A stretch of 64,000 nucleotides of DNA, taken from Verrucomicrobiota bacterium JB023 (lineage in GTDB: Bacteria; Verrucomicrobiota; Verrucomicrobiia; Verrucomicrobiales; Akkermansiaceae). Below, piece after piece: positions 16,005-22,937 of this stretch; positions within the stretch are counted from its first letter, which is position 1, and each line of letters begins with the position of its first letter. The translations under genes and the position numbers were made by a program. The stretch covers positions 62,001 through 126,000 of the forward strand of contig JAUTCR010000017.1 in the NCBI GenBank assembly GCA_030673895.1, read 5' to 3'. The notes beneath the pieces are model-generated. The model was not told the origin of the DNA. It saw nothing but the letters and a program-made list of their open reading frames with translations, and did no database searches.

Positions 16005-18722
16005 ATGAAGCACGCACATGTTCTCCTTTCTCTCTCCGCGGAACTGGTTATGTCGCAAGGGGGTCCGCCCCGGCCCAATATCATCATGGCAATGGCCGAT
16101 GACATGGGCTGGGGTGACCCTTCTTGTTATAGCGAAGACGTTACTTTGCCTGACGGCAGCCCGCATCCCGACCAAGGCTGGATCCAGACACCGGTCATGG
16201 ACGAGATGGCCGCCAATGGGCTGCGCTTCACCAGATTTTACGCAGCCTCTGCCGTCTGCTCGCCCACCCGGGCCAGCTGCCTGACCGGGCGCAATCCCTT
16301 CCGCGTCGGTATCCCCTTCGCCAATGACGGGCGCCTCGGCTTTGATGAGACTCCTCTCTCCTCCATTCTCGCTGAAGCCGGCTATCGGTGTGGCCACTTT
16401 GGCAAGTGGCATCTCGGCTCTCTAACAACCTTGAGAGCCGACTCGAATCGAGGCGGCGATGCCAGCGTCTACTCCGCCCCCTGGCACCACGGCTACCACA
16501 CCTGCTTCGTCACCGAGTCCAAGGTGCCGACTTACCATCCTTACCGAGTCACGAACAACTCGAGTCCTCTTCCCACCTCCTTCGCCGACCCCAACTTCTA
16601 CGGCACCTACTACTGGCGCATGCCGGAGGACTGGAACTTCACCTCGGGTGAAGGAAGCATTGTGCCGGTCGATGAGGTCAATAACGCAAGCGATGGCGAT
16701 GACTCCAAGCTCATCGTCGAGCAAGCGCTCCCCTTCATTCGAGATGCGGCAGCTAATGACGACCCCTTCTTCCTCGTCCTCTGGTTTCACACTCCACACA
16801 AGCCTCTCGTCGATCCCGATGGCCTAACGAGCACAGACTCCAGCGACGCCCTCCATGATAGCATCGTCGATATGGATGCCGCGCTTGGGCTCCTGAGAAA
16901 CGAGCTAATTGACCTTGGCATTCGCGAGGACACCATGTTCTGGCTGACGAGTGACAATGGCCCGGAGAATGGCGACGACTCGCCAAACGAAATTTCCACC
17001 GCACGCTCGATTCGGTCAGGCCGCTTTCGCCAGCGCAAGCGCAGTCTCTACGAGGGTGGCCTCCGTGTGCCATCCATTCTCGAGTGGCCAGCCGCCATTC
17101 CGGCGGCGCGCGTCACCAGCTTCCCCGCCGTCACATCGGATTACTACCCCACTATCCTCGACTACCTGCAATTGACCGTGGCCGACCAGAAGCCTCTCGA
17201 TGGCATCTCCTTACGCCCGCTCATCGAGGGGAGCGCCAGCACCCGGAGCCAGCCCATCGGATTCAAGATTAACGCTCATCGCTCCTGGACCGCCCAACGT
17301 TACAAAATCATCGACGCGGGTGGTGGTTGGGAACTTTACGATCTACTCAACGTCCCAGAGGGAGAAGAGGTTGAGCAAAATCCTCTCGCTACTGCGGACA
17401 ACATCCGCGACCAGAGCGAAGCCACCCAAGCCATCTATCAGGAGATGTTAGACGGCTTCAACACCTGGGAACACAGCCTGTCCGGAGACAGTCCGCATGC
17501 CAGCCCGGCCCGCCCGTCAGTCAGCCTCAGCGCTCCCGGGGCCGACCTCGGGGACTTCGTGGAAATCTCGGTCGAATTCGATGAGCCGGTGACCCAGCTT
17601 CATGGACATGAGTTCCAGCTGACCGGCGCCAGCTTGATCCATTTCGTAGGCCAGGGCACTTCCTACACCCTCACGGTCCTAGCCTGCGAAAGCGAACAAG
17701 TCATCATCACCTTACCCGAAGGGGCAGCCATTGATAGTGATGGCAATCCCAATCTCGCGCCTCCGCCTCTCGTTCTCGGGGAGGCCCCTCCGACAGAAAG
17801 CCGTCCCATCTCTGTCGCCATCGATATCGGCCACAGCACCCAGCTCACCGAGGGACCTTGGAACAACTTCTCCGCCAACACTTCTGGCTCTCCTCTCGAC
17901 ATCGATGACCTCGCGACCGTGGACGGGCAGAGCAGTGGCATTTCCCTGCGATACGCTAAATCAGGCACTGCCAATATTGGAGGAACAGGAGCCAACTACG
18001 ACGGCCCTTATCCCGACGAGTTGGGCGATCTTCCCAGCTCTGCGCTTCGCGACGGATTCTTTATCCAGGACGGGTCGTCCATCACGCTGACCCTTGCCGG
18101 ATTGGAATCGAACTACCCGGTGGACCTTGTTCTTTACGGTGCCCGTGGTAATAACGGCTCCCCTCTCCAAGTCACTATCGTAGGTGAAACTTCAGTCTCT
18201 CTGAGTCTCGACCCAATTCATCTCAATGAGACTACGGTGCTGACCCCATCCGGCATCATCCCAAGTCCGGCAGGGGAGATCCGCCTCATCCTCGAGTCCG
18301 AAGGACCTTCCTCCGCCGCGCTCAACTACCTCGGCCTGGAAACATCAATCACCGTCGAAACAAGTCCTGACGACGCCCCCATTCTCCCCCATCAGGACTG
18401 TGATGGCGACGGCTCCACAAACCTCGCCGAGTATATCGCCGGCACCGATCCGAAAGATAGGAGCTCGTTTTTCCAAGTCACTATCGATGGGGTTGCGGAC
18501 GATAGCGCAACCCTTGCCTGGATGAGCCTGTTAGGGAGAGACTACACCGTCCAGTGGTCTGAAGATGCCCTCGCATGGACTGACCTCTCCACGGTCACGG
18601 GAAGTGCGGGGGAACAAGCTTTTGAAATCGACCGAACAAGTCTGCAGGAGCTAACTAACGGACCTACTGATGTGGCCAATCTTCTCTTCAGAGTTCAAGC
18701 CACCCTATCAACCAACGAGTGA
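16005..18722 (+). CDS. Formylglycine-dependent sulfatase with C-terminal GARGNN module
   Basis: 905 residues from the ATG at 16005; the open frame reaches back to 15819 but would overlap the upstream gene and run through the hairpin. Type I sulfatase features: NIIMAMADDMGWGD at the N-terminus (metal site), CSPTR with Cys85 as the residue oxidised to formylglycine, GHFGKWHLG, and LTSDNGPE. The catalytic part ends near residue 500. A GARGNN module follows (about 604-780: WNNF, GANYDGPYP, LYGARGNNG), then a DCDGDGSTNLAEYIAG calcium-type repeat and a short C-terminal beta tail. The N-terminal signal is weak but export is likely. No sulfatase-maturing enzyme is nearby. Substrate, probably a sulfated polysaccharide, is inferred. 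Confidence 0.9.
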   Translation: MKHAHVLLSLSAELVMSQGGPPRPNIIMAMADDMGWGDPSCYSEDVTLPDGSPHPDQGWIQTPVMDEMAANGLRFTRFYAASAVCSPTRASCLTGRNPFRVGIPFANDGRLGFDETPLSSILAEAGYRCGHFGKWHLGSLTTLRADSNRGGDASVYSAPWHHGYHTCFVTESKVPTYHPYRVTNNSSPLPTSFADPNFYGTYYWRMPEDWNFTSGEGSIVPVDEVNNASDGDDSKLIVEQALPFIRDAAANDDPFFLVLWFHTPHKPLVDPDGLTSTDSSDALHDSIVDMDAALGLLRNELIDLGIREDTMFWLTSDNGPENGDDSPNEISTARSIRSGRFRQRKRSLYEGGLRVPSILEWPAAIPAARVTSFPAVTSDYYPTILDYLQLTVADQKPLDGISLRPLIEGSASTRSQPIGFKINAHRSWTAQRYKIIDAGGGWELYDLLNVPEGEEVEQNPLATADNIRDQSEATQAIYQEMLDGFNTWEHSLSGDSPHASPARPSVSLSAPGADLGDFVEISVEFDEPVTQLHGHEFQLTGASLIHFVGQGTSYTLTVLACESEQVIITLPEGAAIDSDGNPNLAPPPLVLGEAPPTESRPISVAIDIGHSTQLTEGPWNNFSANTSGSPLDIDDLATVDGQSSGISLRYAKSGTANIGGTGANYDGPYPDELGDLPSSALRDGFFIQDGSSITLTLAGLESNYPVDLVLYGARGNNGSPLQVTIVGETSVSLSLDPIHLNETTVLTPSGIIPSPAGEIRLILESEGPSSAALNYLGLETSITVETSPDDAPILPHQDCDGDGSTNLAEYIAGTDPKDRSSFFQVTIDGVADDSATLAWMSLLGRDYTVQWSEDALAWTDLSTVTGSAGEQAFEIDRTSLQELTNGPTDVANLLFRVQATLSTNE

Positions 18723-18800
18723 GGCTTCTCTTAGCGAGCCCTTCGTGCTCCGGATCAACAGATCCAAGGCGGTAGAAAAAATGCGCTAGTCCGCCGACGC

Positions 18801-18834
18801 AAAATAAAAAAGCCGCTCCACGCAAGGGAGCGGC
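18801..18834 (-). terminator. Rho-independent terminator
   Basis: On the minus strand GCCGCTCC pairs with GGAGCGGC (18834-18812), followed by TTTTTTATTTT (18811-18801). It lies 38 bases beyond the stop of the exported beta protein gene that reads leftward. Confidence 0.85.
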
Positions 18835-18872
18835 CTGAAACAAAAGAAAGTCGGCTTAATCGAGTCTCTTAA

Positions 18873-20501
18873 TCAGAGAGAACCCTCGACGACGACGTCG
18901 TCAATGTACCAGCCCAGATAGTCAGCGGTGGTTCCGCCAACACCGGATAAGCACCATTGGAGATAGACCGTAAGGCCGGCTCCAGCGGAGAGGTCGATGG
19001 GTTGACCGCCATTGGCCTCAGCCCAATCTGCAGTAGCAAGGCTACCGTCCGTGGCAGTGTAAACCGTCGCAATCTCGACATCGCCATCGGCGTTGAACAG
19101 TTTCAGCTCAGCAGTATCAGAGCCTTCAACATCCAGCGCCTCTGCGAAGGTGAGCTCGGCTTGGGTGAAGCCACTCAAGTCGATATCCGGTGAGCGAAGG
19201 CAGCTATCCGTCGTGGGAGCCGCGTAGGCGCCATTCAATCCAACTCCCCAAGCATTCAGTGAACCTCCATTGCCTGCGGTGATACTGCCCCCGAAGCCAA
19301 TCGAATTGGGAGCACCCCATTCCCAGAGAGTTCCCTCCGTGACAGAGGCCGTGAATCCGCCATTGTCGCTTTCGAAATCGACATCAAGTAATGCTGGTGG
19401 CTCCATCTCCAGAACCGCGAAAAAGCGACTGCTATCTTCTCCTCCGGGAATATCGGTCAGCGTCGTTTCGGCTTCGGTAGCCACGATGCCGGTGCGCCCA
19501 TCCCATGCGTCCCAGGCGTCCGGGCTTGTTGAGAGGTCCGTGCTACTAACCAAGTCGTAGAGATAATTCGGCTTACTCTCCCATGTGAAGTCGTAGCTCC
19601 CCTCGGTCGTCTCGCTCGGAGAGATGCTCAAGGTTAGCGTAGGAGCGGCGAACAGCGTGCCGCCGATGACGTCGGCAAAGGTCGTGCCGATCCGGATCTC
19701 ATCAAAGCCATCGACTTGGGTCTCCCCGATATTCAAGGTGTCGAGCATTGCCTGATCCGCCTGCAACATGTCGAAGGTGTTGGAGGAAATTGCATCTTCC
19801 TCAGCAGGCTCGGCGGAGAGGTCGGTGATATTGAAGACGAAAATTTCATCCTCGGTTCCATCCTCATTCCAATTGATTTTGGCTGCGAAGAGGAAGACCT
19901 CGTTTTCGGAATCGTTTGGATTCAGAGTCGAAGCAGAGACCGTCGGCGCAGTTGCGTCGAGATAGTAGGCGGCATCGACCGTCGCGTTAACGCCCCCACT
20001 GGGTTCTCCAATCACGATACCCACTCCATAGCCAGCGGCATTGAGAGAGTGATCGTTGCTATCCGCCAAGGGCTCGGAAGCCAAGGTGACTGAACTATCA
20101 GGACCACTGAATCCAGTATCGACATACAAGAAGCTCATCCACATGGTGGTCCCATCGGCCGTCAATGCCGAGATGGCCTCGGAAGATACCGAGCTGGCCA
20201 TCACTGCCGTCCCTTGGCGAGCAGAACGGAGAATGCTATTCCCGGTGACGGGCAAGACGTTGCCATGGACATCGGAGAACTCCATTCCACCCTCCAAAAC
20301 CTCCATCTCGATGTTATTGATAACCTGGCTCCATGCGCCATCCAGACCGAGCGCTCCCGATTGGCTCCCATCTCCCAGATAGGCTTCATCACCATCGGTC
20401 CCTGTGGAGGGGTAATCAAATGGCTCATAAATGACGATCTCCGCAGCGAGCCAAGTCGCCGAGGCGAGAAAGATGGGAAGGGATTTTGCTAATGCTTTCA
20501 T
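18873..20501 (-). CDS. Exported multidomain beta protein
   Basis: 542 residues from the ATG opening a signal peptide (MKALAKSLPIFLASATWLAA); the frame extends to 20756 but that part is low-complexity intergenic sequence. The mature protein begins IVIYEPFDYPSTG, a start typical of exported LamG/concanavalin-like proteins in Verrucomicrobia. A tail-like segment (WESKPNYLYDLVSSTDLS, about residues 288-370) comes next, then a MAM-like sandwich at the C-terminus ending DYLGWYIDDVVVEGSL. There is no PEP-CTERM motif. It is convergent with the sulfatase and has an RpoN-like site about 60 bases upstream. Function unknown; ligand binding at the surface is a guess. Confidence 0.82.
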   Translation of the reverse strand: MKALAKSLPIFLASATWLAAEIVIYEPFDYPSTGTDGDEAYLGDGSQSGALGLDGAWSQVINNIEMEVLEGGMEFSDVHGNVLPVTGNSILRSARQGTAVMASSVSSEAISALTADGTTMWMSFLYVDTGFSGPDSSVTLASEPLADSNDHSLNAAGYGVGIVIGEPSGGVNATVDAAYYLDATAPTVSASTLNPNDSENEVFLFAAKINWNEDGTEDEIFVFNITDLSAEPAEEDAISSNTFDMLQADQAMLDTLNIGETQVDGFDEIRIGTTFADVIGGTLFAAPTLTLSISPSETTEGSYDFTWESKPNYLYDLVSSTDLSTSPDAWDAWDGRTGIVATEAETTLTDIPGGEDSSRFFAVLEMEPPALLDVDFESDNGGFTASVTEGTLWEWGAPNSIGFGGSITAGNGGSLNAWGVGLNGAYAAPTTDSCLRSPDIDLSGFTQAELTFAEALDVEGSDTAELKLFNADGDVEIATVYTATDGSLATADWAEANGGQPIDLSAGAGLTVYLQWCLSGVGGTTADYLGWYIDDVVVEGSL

Positions 20502-20560
20502 ACGATGGTCTCCACTTGATGCCAATTTCAGTAGGTATTGGCAAGCAGATAGATTTATCA

Positions 20561-20575
20561 GCAAAAACGATGCCA
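20561..20575 (-). promoter_or_regulatory. Sigma-54-like -24/-12 element
   Basis: Read on the minus strand: TGGCATCGTTTTTGC followed by T. The GG/GC spacing matches the RpoN consensus with the same two deviations (positions 6 and 7) as the site at 5952. It is about 60 bases upstream of the exported beta protein ATG at 20501. Confidence 0.42.
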
Positions 20576-20665
20576 GAACGCTCACTCGTTTTGAACGCGA
20601 TCCCCCTTCACTCCCACGCCCAACCGAGTGACAAACCTTCGCCCCACCCTTCCGTTCCCCGGACT

Positions 20666-20710
20666 GCGGCAGCCTGCTGCCGCTCCATTGCAGGGCCAGC
20701 CTGCTGGCCC
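20666..20710. repeat. Pair of REP-like hairpins with identical loops
   Basis: GCGGCAG-CCTG-CTGCCGC (20666-20683) and GGGCCAG-CCTG-CTGGCCC (20693-20710) are perfect 7-bp stems with the same CCTG loop, 9 bases apart. A third small stem, GCGG-ACTG-CCGC, lies near 20890. They resemble dispersed REP-type palindromes; copies elsewhere in the genome cannot be checked here. Confidence 0.7.
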
Positions 20711-20771
20711 GGGTAGGACTTAGGGATTGCTTCACCTCTCCGTCCTCTCCAACCAACCAGCCAACAGCTCA

Positions 20772-20816
20772 CCCACTTCCCACTTCCCACTTCCCACTTC
20801 CCACTTCCCACTTCCC
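20772..20816. repeat. Heptamer tandem repeat (CCCACTT)6
   Basis: Six perfect copies of CCCACTT plus a partial CCC. The repeat is in noncoding sequence between divergent genes. A 7-bp unit would be prone to slipped-strand length change. Confidence 0.95.
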
Positions 20817-20970
20817 GTCCCATCACCACCTCCTCCCTCTCCCTCTCCACCACCCCTCTCAACAGGCTAAGAGCCTTCTCATCTCGGCTGCGGACTGCCG
20901 CATTCCAAGGACCGGAATTCCCCCTCCATCCTTGCTCTCGACAGATTGAGCCCAATAATTCGCTCCGACC

Positions 20971-21690
20971 GTGTCTCATCCACTGATCTCTGCAGCCGAA
21001 TCCTTGCGCAACGAAGTCAACCGCCTTCAGTTCGCCAAGCCCGTCACCCACATCTACAACCCCTTGGACTACGCCTGGGAGCCTCACCGAATCTACCTCG
21101 AGCGATTCGGAGAAGGAACCAAAAGAGTCCTCTTCCTCGGGATGAACCCCGGCCCTTGGGGGATGAGCCAAACCGGTATCCCCTTCGGCGAAGTTGAACT
21201 CGTGCGGGATTGGATGGGAATCAACGCCCCCGTCTCAAAGCCTCCAGTCGAGCATCCGAAGCGGATCGTCGAGGGCTTCGCCTGCCAGAAGTCGGAAGTC
21301 TCCGGTCGTCGCCTTTGGGGCTTCTTCAAAGAGCGCTTCGGAGCAGCGGAAAATTTCTTCCGCGACCATCTTGTCCTCAACTACTGTCCTCTCGTCTTCA
21401 TGGAGGAATCAAGCCGCAACCGCACTCCTGACAAGCTTCCCAAGACAGAACAAGCTCCCCTCCGCGCTGCCTGCGACGCTCATCTACAGATCCTCATCGA
21501 TACCCTGCAGCCGGAGTTCGCGGTCGGAGTCGGCAAATTTGCGGAAGCTTGTTTCAAGCGCATCAACGTGCCATCGCACACCACGGTCACCACCGTCCTT
21601 CATCCCAGCCCTGCCTCTCCCGCAGCAAATCGTGGCTGGGCCGAGGCCGCCGCTAAACAGCTCCATGCCAATGGAGTCTGGCCAAGCTGA
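20971..21690 (+). CDS. SMUG1-type (family 3) uracil-DNA glycosylase
   Basis: 239 residues from a GTG start. Motif 1 GMNPGPWGMSQTGIPFGE (Asn59) and motif 2 HPSPASPAANRGW (His211) are the two active-site motifs of SMUG1, which excises uracil and oxidised pyrimidines such as 5-hydroxymethyluracil from DNA. LVLNYCPL (Asn137) corresponds to the base-recognition Asn. Length is close to animal SMUG1 (about 270). SMUG1 is mainly known from animals and a limited set of bacteria (Geobacter has a characterised one). It stands alone after the repeat-rich intergenic region, with no other repair gene nearby. Assignment is strong. Confidence 0.93.
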   Translation: MSHPLISAAESLRNEVNRLQFAKPVTHIYNPLDYAWEPHRIYLERFGEGTKRVLFLGMNPGPWGMSQTGIPFGEVELVRDWMGINAPVSKPPVEHPKRIVEGFACQKSEVSGRRLWGFFKERFGAAENFFRDHLVLNYCPLVFMEESSRNRTPDKLPKTEQAPLRAACDAHLQILIDTLQPEFAVGVGKFAEACFKRINVPSHTTVTTVLHPSPASPAANRGWAEAAAKQLHANGVWPS

Positions 21691-21880
21691 CAGCAGATGG
21701 CCAACGCGGAAGCAAGGAACCCCAACCGCCATGCTTCGACCTCTCAATGATGTTCGCCTTCACATTCATCCCCTCACAATTAACTTACCCGTAGCATCTT
21801 GCAGCAGGTTGCCACCGAGGCTCGCTATTCCAGGCTGCGACCTTGATTAGGTCTTTTTTCACTTTTCTTCCCTCGCTTTG

Positions 21881-21900
21881 TAATGACAGAGTAGTCATTA
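21881..21900. promoter_or_regulatory. Perfect inverted repeat, possible operator
   Basis: TAATGAC-AGAGTA-GTCATTA, a 7-bp perfect dyad with 6-base spacer, ends 19 bases before the ATG of the PEP-CTERM gene at 21920. Position and symmetry suit a dimeric regulator; no cognate regulator is identified. Confidence 0.45.
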
Positions 21901-21919
21901 ATTAGTCGAACCATAGACC

Positions 21920-22822
21920 ATGAATTCAATCAAATCATCGCTCATCGCCCGTGGACTTCTCCCTCTATTCCTGGGCGCGCCAGCAGCCTTTGCGGCCACA
22001 ACGGCTTTCTCATACGACTTCGAGGCCGCAACTCCCGGCAATCTCTCCGGCACCGGGAGCTTGGGAAGCCCCTCGGTTGGAACCTTGAATGCCACTGGTG
22101 GTTTTGTGAGCACGGGGAACCAAGCCTACGCAACAGGCAACAATGGCTCTAACAATCCAATCTCTACCGCGAATAATAGCACCTTCAACGACGTCGGCAC
22201 ACCGGCTGGAAATTACATCACCGCATCCCTCTCGGAGCCTCTCAATCTTGCAATCGGTAATCCAATCAGCGTCGGATTCTCCCTCGGCAGCTACGGCACG
22301 AACAACCCCACCCAATTCAAGTTGGTGCACGCCATTGGGCTCTCGTCTACTGGGGATGAGGTTTTCCACCTCACTTGGAGAGCAGGAAGCGGCGGTAGCA
22401 CCCGGGAACTTTATGCCCGAACCTTTGGACAGGACAACACAACCTTCGGAGCCTCGGGCTACCAGTCAATGGACGGCACGAAGATTCTCGATAATGTTCA
22501 GAACGGCATCAACTCGACCAACACTTCCAACCGCCCAGGAGGAATGATTGATATCGACCTTTCGATTGACGGGCTTCTCTGGGGAGCAAGTGCTACCCCG
22601 ACCGCCGGCACGTTTGCTTCGACTCCGGCCAGCGACCTGGCAATCACGAGCGGAGCGAGCGACTTAGCTTCTATCCAGTTTTTCTCTTCCCACAACTCCT
22701 CCGTCAACAATCAGAACAAGGGCCTCTGGCTGGATGACATCACTGTCACCCAGATTCCAGAACCATCGACCGCGCTCTTAGGCGGCATGGGCCTTCTCGC
22801 CCTCCTCCGCCGACGCCGCTAA
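21920..22822 (+). CDS. PEP-CTERM exported protein, LamG-like
   Basis: 300 residues: signal peptide (to about 26, AAFAATT), a single Asn/Thr/Ser-rich beta-sandwich resembling concanavalin/LamG-type exported proteins (starts FSYDFEAATPGNLSG, ends GLWLDDITVTQ), and the PEP-CTERM tail IPEPSTALLGGMGLLALL followed by RRRR. It should be exported by Sec and processed by an exosortase at the cell envelope. It does not contain the GARGNN module of the 13-18 kb genes. A dyad lies just upstream and a strong terminator just downstream, so it is monocistronic. Confidence 0.9.
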   Translation: MNSIKSSLIARGLLPLFLGAPAAFAATTAFSYDFEAATPGNLSGTGSLGSPSVGTLNATGGFVSTGNQAYATGNNGSNNPISTANNSTFNDVGTPAGNYITASLSEPLNLAIGNPISVGFSLGSYGTNNPTQFKLVHAIGLSSTGDEVFHLTWRAGSGGSTRELYARTFGQDNTTFGASGYQSMDGTKILDNVQNGINSTNTSNRPGGMIDIDLSIDGLLWGASATPTAGTFASTPASDLAITSGASDLASIQFFSSHNSSVNNQNKGLWLDDITVTQIPEPSTALLGGMGLLALLRRRR

Positions 22823-22858
22823 TCGATGGCTTCTGGAAAGAAGAGCGAACGATTTGAG

Positions 22859-22893
22859 AAAAAAAAACCGGCTCCTAGCAGGGCCGGTTTTTT
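22859..22893. terminator. Bidirectional rho-independent terminator
   Basis: AAAAAACCGGC (22862-22872) pairs with GCCGGTTTTTT (22883-22893) around a 10-base loop. A/T tracts on both sides serve both the PEP-CTERM gene (plus) and the macroglobulin gene (minus). Confidence 0.92.
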
Positions 22894-22937
22894 CGTGGAG
22901 CGATTTGTCTTTCTCTGCAGCGAGAGAGACTTCCTCC

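Larger units (their letters stand above)
20502..20970. other. 469-base intergenic region with repeats and hairpins
   Basis: This is the only gap over 300 bases. It separates two divergent genes and holds an RpoN-like site, two REP-like hairpins and a heptamer tandem array. The stretch after the array is pyrimidine-rich (runs of CTCC). I see no RNA gene or credible ORF; the minus-strand frames crossing it are low-complexity read-through. Confidence 0.75.

Noticed and set aside
20502-20756. N-terminal extension of the exported beta protein
   Set aside because: It translates the repeat-rich intergenic sequence, and the internal start gives a proper signal peptide.
20772-20816. Possible CRISPR array
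   Set aside because: The unit is 7 bases with no spacers and no cas genes nearby.
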